From contig NC_086374.1 in the NCBI RefSeq assembly GCF_036588685.1, forward strand, positions 72,228,457-72,292,456: a stretch of DNA of 64,000 nucleotides, given 5' to 3'. The translations under genes were made by a program, and so were the position numbers. Shown piece by piece: positions 61,300-64,000 of the stretch (position 1 is its first letter; each line of letters opens with the position of its first letter). Source of the stretch: Mytilus trossulus. Its lineage: Eukaryota; Mollusca; Bivalvia; Mytilida; Mytilidae. The notes under the pieces were generated by a model, which made no database searches, was not told the DNA's origin, and worked only from the letters and a program-made list of their open reading frames with translations.

Positions 61300-62530
61300 T
61301 TGTTTTCACGATGCTACTACGTTCTTTTTACGCTTCTACAATGATCCTGATACGGTTATACTACGTTCTCACACGTTTATTCTGTGACCTCTCTACGATT
61401 ATCACGATGTTACTACGCTGACCACGTTCGTTCTCACTATGATTTTACCACGCTTCTACTGCAATTATACCTTAGTCTTATTATATACCACGTTATATTA
61501 TACAATTGTTGACTTTTGATGAGATTGATATAATGATTTATCAACCCAAATATATGATACTCACCGAGGTCAACGGCCAGGTGAATGCCATACATCTGGC
61601 GTTGATAAATCATTGTACCAACAGAAATCAAAAGTCAACAACCATTTTTCGTCCTTTTCCAATTTTCTAAAAAAAATTCAAGATACTTTTAATCACTTAA
61701 AACTTCCCCATGTTTTTATATTAAATATGAATATACCAATGAGAACACAAAAAATATTTAGTCATAGAATAACCCTAAATGTCTGAAAGTGATGACAAGT
61801 TTAAGACCATGCGACAGGGCTCTTCTTAATAGAGTATCTGTTTTCATGATTCTTGTACCAACTCTGATTCGAAGTGTATCGAACATCTCTATTGACATTA
61901 TATAAGATTAAAGGAGGAAGGTGCATCCTCGATTCGTAACTCGTTCATCAAACTAGAGTTTCCTTTCGATTTAAAGCCAAGAGCAAACCCAATAGGGTAT
62001 ATATATCCAAATGATTGTAGAAGAATGTACTTGACCTTCTTTTACCATTGTTCAACTGAAATTGATGTTTCAAACAAAACCTGGATAGCTTATATATATT
62101 TTATGTGACAATTACAAACAGCATGACTAGAACTCGAATTAGTCGTAGTATGAACGTAGGCAGGTCGTAAGAAGAACGTAATGGGCACAGTCTTAACGTG
62201 CTAGAATCGGACGATGGTCTGGAACAGCGTGGTATACATATGGTATAGTCGTAGTAGACGCGTGGTTGGGTTGTGGAAAGAACGTGATGGTCGTAGTGAG
62301 ATCTTATCAACGTCGCTTTGAGATCGTCTCTCCGACTAGAATCGAGCTGTCGCTACGATGTTACAGCGACCTTCGTGATCTTAGCCACGAACTTACGGCA
62401 CTTTCGCTCCGCTTCTACTACGATCTGAATTCGCTGTGACCGCACCACGATTGTTTGAACATTTTCAAAGTTGGTCTACGCTCTCCACGATCATGAAGAC
62501 CTCACCAAGACAGTACCACGACCATACTGC
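61300..62530. repeat. Region of irregular ACG/CGT-spaced satellite-like repeats
   Basis: At 61300-61460 and 62310-62530 the plus strand has ACG every 10-20 bases in a C/T-rich setting (CACGATGCTACTACGTTC). At 62140-62300 the pattern is reversed (CGTAGTAT, GAACGTAGG, GTCGTAGTAGACG). The middle (61640-62100) is ordinary AT-rich DNA. It looks like a decayed short-period satellite with an inversion. Confidence 0.5.
61506..61642. repeat. Hairpin repeat with 40-bp arms
   Basis: 61506-61545 (TTGTTGACTTTTGAT to ATGATTTATCAAC) and 61601-61642 are inverted copies with few mismatches, and the loop is 55 bp. Probably a small foldback MITE. Confidence 0.7.
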
Positions 62531-62679
62531 AATTAACGTAATTGCACTATAATCGTAAAAATCTGCATATTTTTCTGGGATTGTAGCATAGTGTGACGGG
62601 ATAATTAACGTTTCTAATTGTTTATTACCCTTTTCTGGGTGACAGTGTTCCTTTGATAACATTTTACGGTTTTTATAGT

Positions 62680-62822
62680 TCACAGCTCGTTCGCTATGTT
62701 CGTATATGTTGTGGCGTTTTAGATTTAAACGAACGTAATCTATGTCATAATGTTTATGTCAGGAATTTCCTAAATATAAATCACTATAGGTTTTACTGAA
62801 TGCTTCCAAAGATAAGATTTTG
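62680..62822 (+). pseudogene. Penelope-like fragment, second family
   Basis: Parallels 5028-5160: CAGCTCGTTCGCTATGTTCG, TTAAACGAACGTAATC, GTCAGGAATTTCC. It breaks off near 62822, and a different family starts about 100 bp on. Confidence 0.5.
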
Positions 62823-62929
62823 TTTAAGAGTTTGTTTGTACCTTTGAAAACTTATCTCAAACGGGATAGCACGCCATCCTACTTTTTTTTTTACCGTGCA
62901 TGGAAATTTAGATACGACCCTAGTAAACT

Positions 62930-64000
62930 TATGGAGTGAATCAGATGTGGTTACTTAAAATTCCAAAGATCTTTCAGAGTACATACAATCTTACTCTCTT
63001 TCATCTTGTAAAAGTATTAAAACATTTGACTTTTCTACTCTTTACACAAGTATCCCACATTCCAAACTAAAAGACAAATTGAAAGAGTTGGTATTACTTT
63101 GCTTCATAAAAAAAAAATGACCAACGTAAATACAAGTATGTTGTCTTAGGGAGGGATGAATCCTACTTTTTAAAGAATCACTCTGATTCAAACAAAAAAT
63201 ACTCTGAAACTGATATTATCAAGATGCTTGATTTCTTGATTGACAACATATTTATTACGTTCGAAGGACGTGTTTTTCAACAGACTGTCGGCATTCCAAT
63301 GGGAACAAACTGTGCACCTCTACTTGCCGACCTGTTTTTTTATTAATATGAGGCTGACTTCATGCAGGAACTTCTCAGGAAGAAAGATAAGAAGTTAGCA
63401 ATATCCTTTAACTCTACTTTCCGCTTTATAGATGATGTTCTTTCACTGTTTAAACAATTCAAAATTTGGTGACTATGTGGAACGCATCTATCATCGAACA
63501 AGAGATAAAGGATAATACAGATACAGTTAAGTCGGCTTCATATCTTGACTTACATCTAGAAATTGCCCATTAGGGTCGGTTGAAAACAAAACTTTACGAC
63601 AAAAGAGATGATTTCAGCTTTCCAATTGTGAACTTTCCATTTCTAAGTAGCAACATTACAGCAGCACCTGCATACGGGGTATATACCTCCCAATTCATAC
63701 GATATTCCCGTACTTGCATTTCCTATCATGATTTTCTTGATAGAGGGTTACTGCTCACAAGGAAGCTATACAAACCAAGAGTTCCAAATGGTGAAGTTGA
63801 AATCATCCCTTCGTAAATTTTACGGACGACATCACGAGTTGGTTGACCGTTATGGAATAACCGTTTCACAAATGATATCGGAAATGTTCCTTACGTCGTA
63901 ACTACAATCCCCTTCCCTTTCATGAATGTGACCTACCGAATTAGACTATTTACCGGATTTGTAATCACATAAGCAACACGACGGGTGCCACATGTGGAGC
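62930..64000 (+). pseudogene. Penelope-like element, RT core to C-terminus, runs off right edge
   Basis: The best-preserved copy of the family. In shifting frames it reads SIKTFDFSTLYTSIPHSKLK (RT motif A with its aspartate), VGIPMGTNCAPLLADLF (motif B) and FRFIDDVLSL (motif C, paired aspartates). Then come SASYLDLHLEI, TKLYDKRDDFSFPIVNFPF and FLDRGLLLTRKL. The LYTSIP and GIPMGTN motifs point to Penelope-like RT. No GIY-YIG endonuclease is visible. Stops follow LFFY near 63343 and FKIW near 63468, with more frameshifts before 63115, so it is dead. Confidence 0.7.

Overview
This is an AT-rich, gene-poor piece of an animal nuclear genome, most likely a marine bivalve close to Mytilus. The reasons are spliced genes for C-type lectin receptors, many short interspersed repeats of the kind seen throughout mussel genomes, and several clades of decayed retroelements. 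There is no sign of bacterial or viral organisation. Species is inferred from recognised repeat families, not from a marker gene. || Host genes. Everything I recognise as host coding lies on the minus strand and belongs to one tandem family of C-type lectin-like (CTLD) type I membrane proteins, each split into a tiny signal-peptide exon, two CTLD exons and a terminal stalk/transmembrane exon. From right to left they are gene 1 (60658 to 46631, 6 exons, CTLD + Ig + Ig + stalk + TM, 434 aa), gene 2 (36040 to 29439, 4 exons, CTLD + Thr/Ser-rich stalk + TM, 292 aa), gene 3 (23575 to 16780, same plan, broken by several lesions) and gene 4 (8858 to 7567, signal exon and first CTLD exon only, remainder off the left edge or lost). 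Exon phases close exactly in genes 1 and 2. The modules that differ between genes (two Ig exons or a mucin-like stalk) sit at phase-1 boundaries, so exon gain or loss would keep the frame. || Mobile DNA fills the introns and the spaces between genes: two LINE 3' halves (3309-4621 minus, 9687-10743 plus), at least nine fragments of Penelope-like reverse transcriptase elements, tRNA-derived SINEs, several terminal-inverted-repeat elements (1581-2124, 2277-2890, 6037-7060 and its relative 21219-22474, 23040-23452, 28623-29299, 40519-41435), and two widely scattered repeat families, called M1 and M2 here. || The most interesting signal is a set of tandem repeats of about 350 bp that carry what read as complete hammerhead ribozymes. 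Two families (period 357 bp at 21272-21714, period 351 bp at 59221-59808) have the CUGANGA and GAA cores, three helices whose bases covary between the families, a self-complementary stem III, and a second hairpin with a conserved C(UUCG)G loop. Solitary and decayed copies lie elsewhere in the window. This is the architecture of retrozymes. || Other notable items are a near-identical 1,381-bp tandem duplication (41021-43782), a retroposed insertion inside a SINE with a 13-bp target duplication (35518-35927), a 21-bp minisatellite encoding a mucin-like stalk that has slipped out of frame (17219-17560), and head-to-head retroelement fragments.
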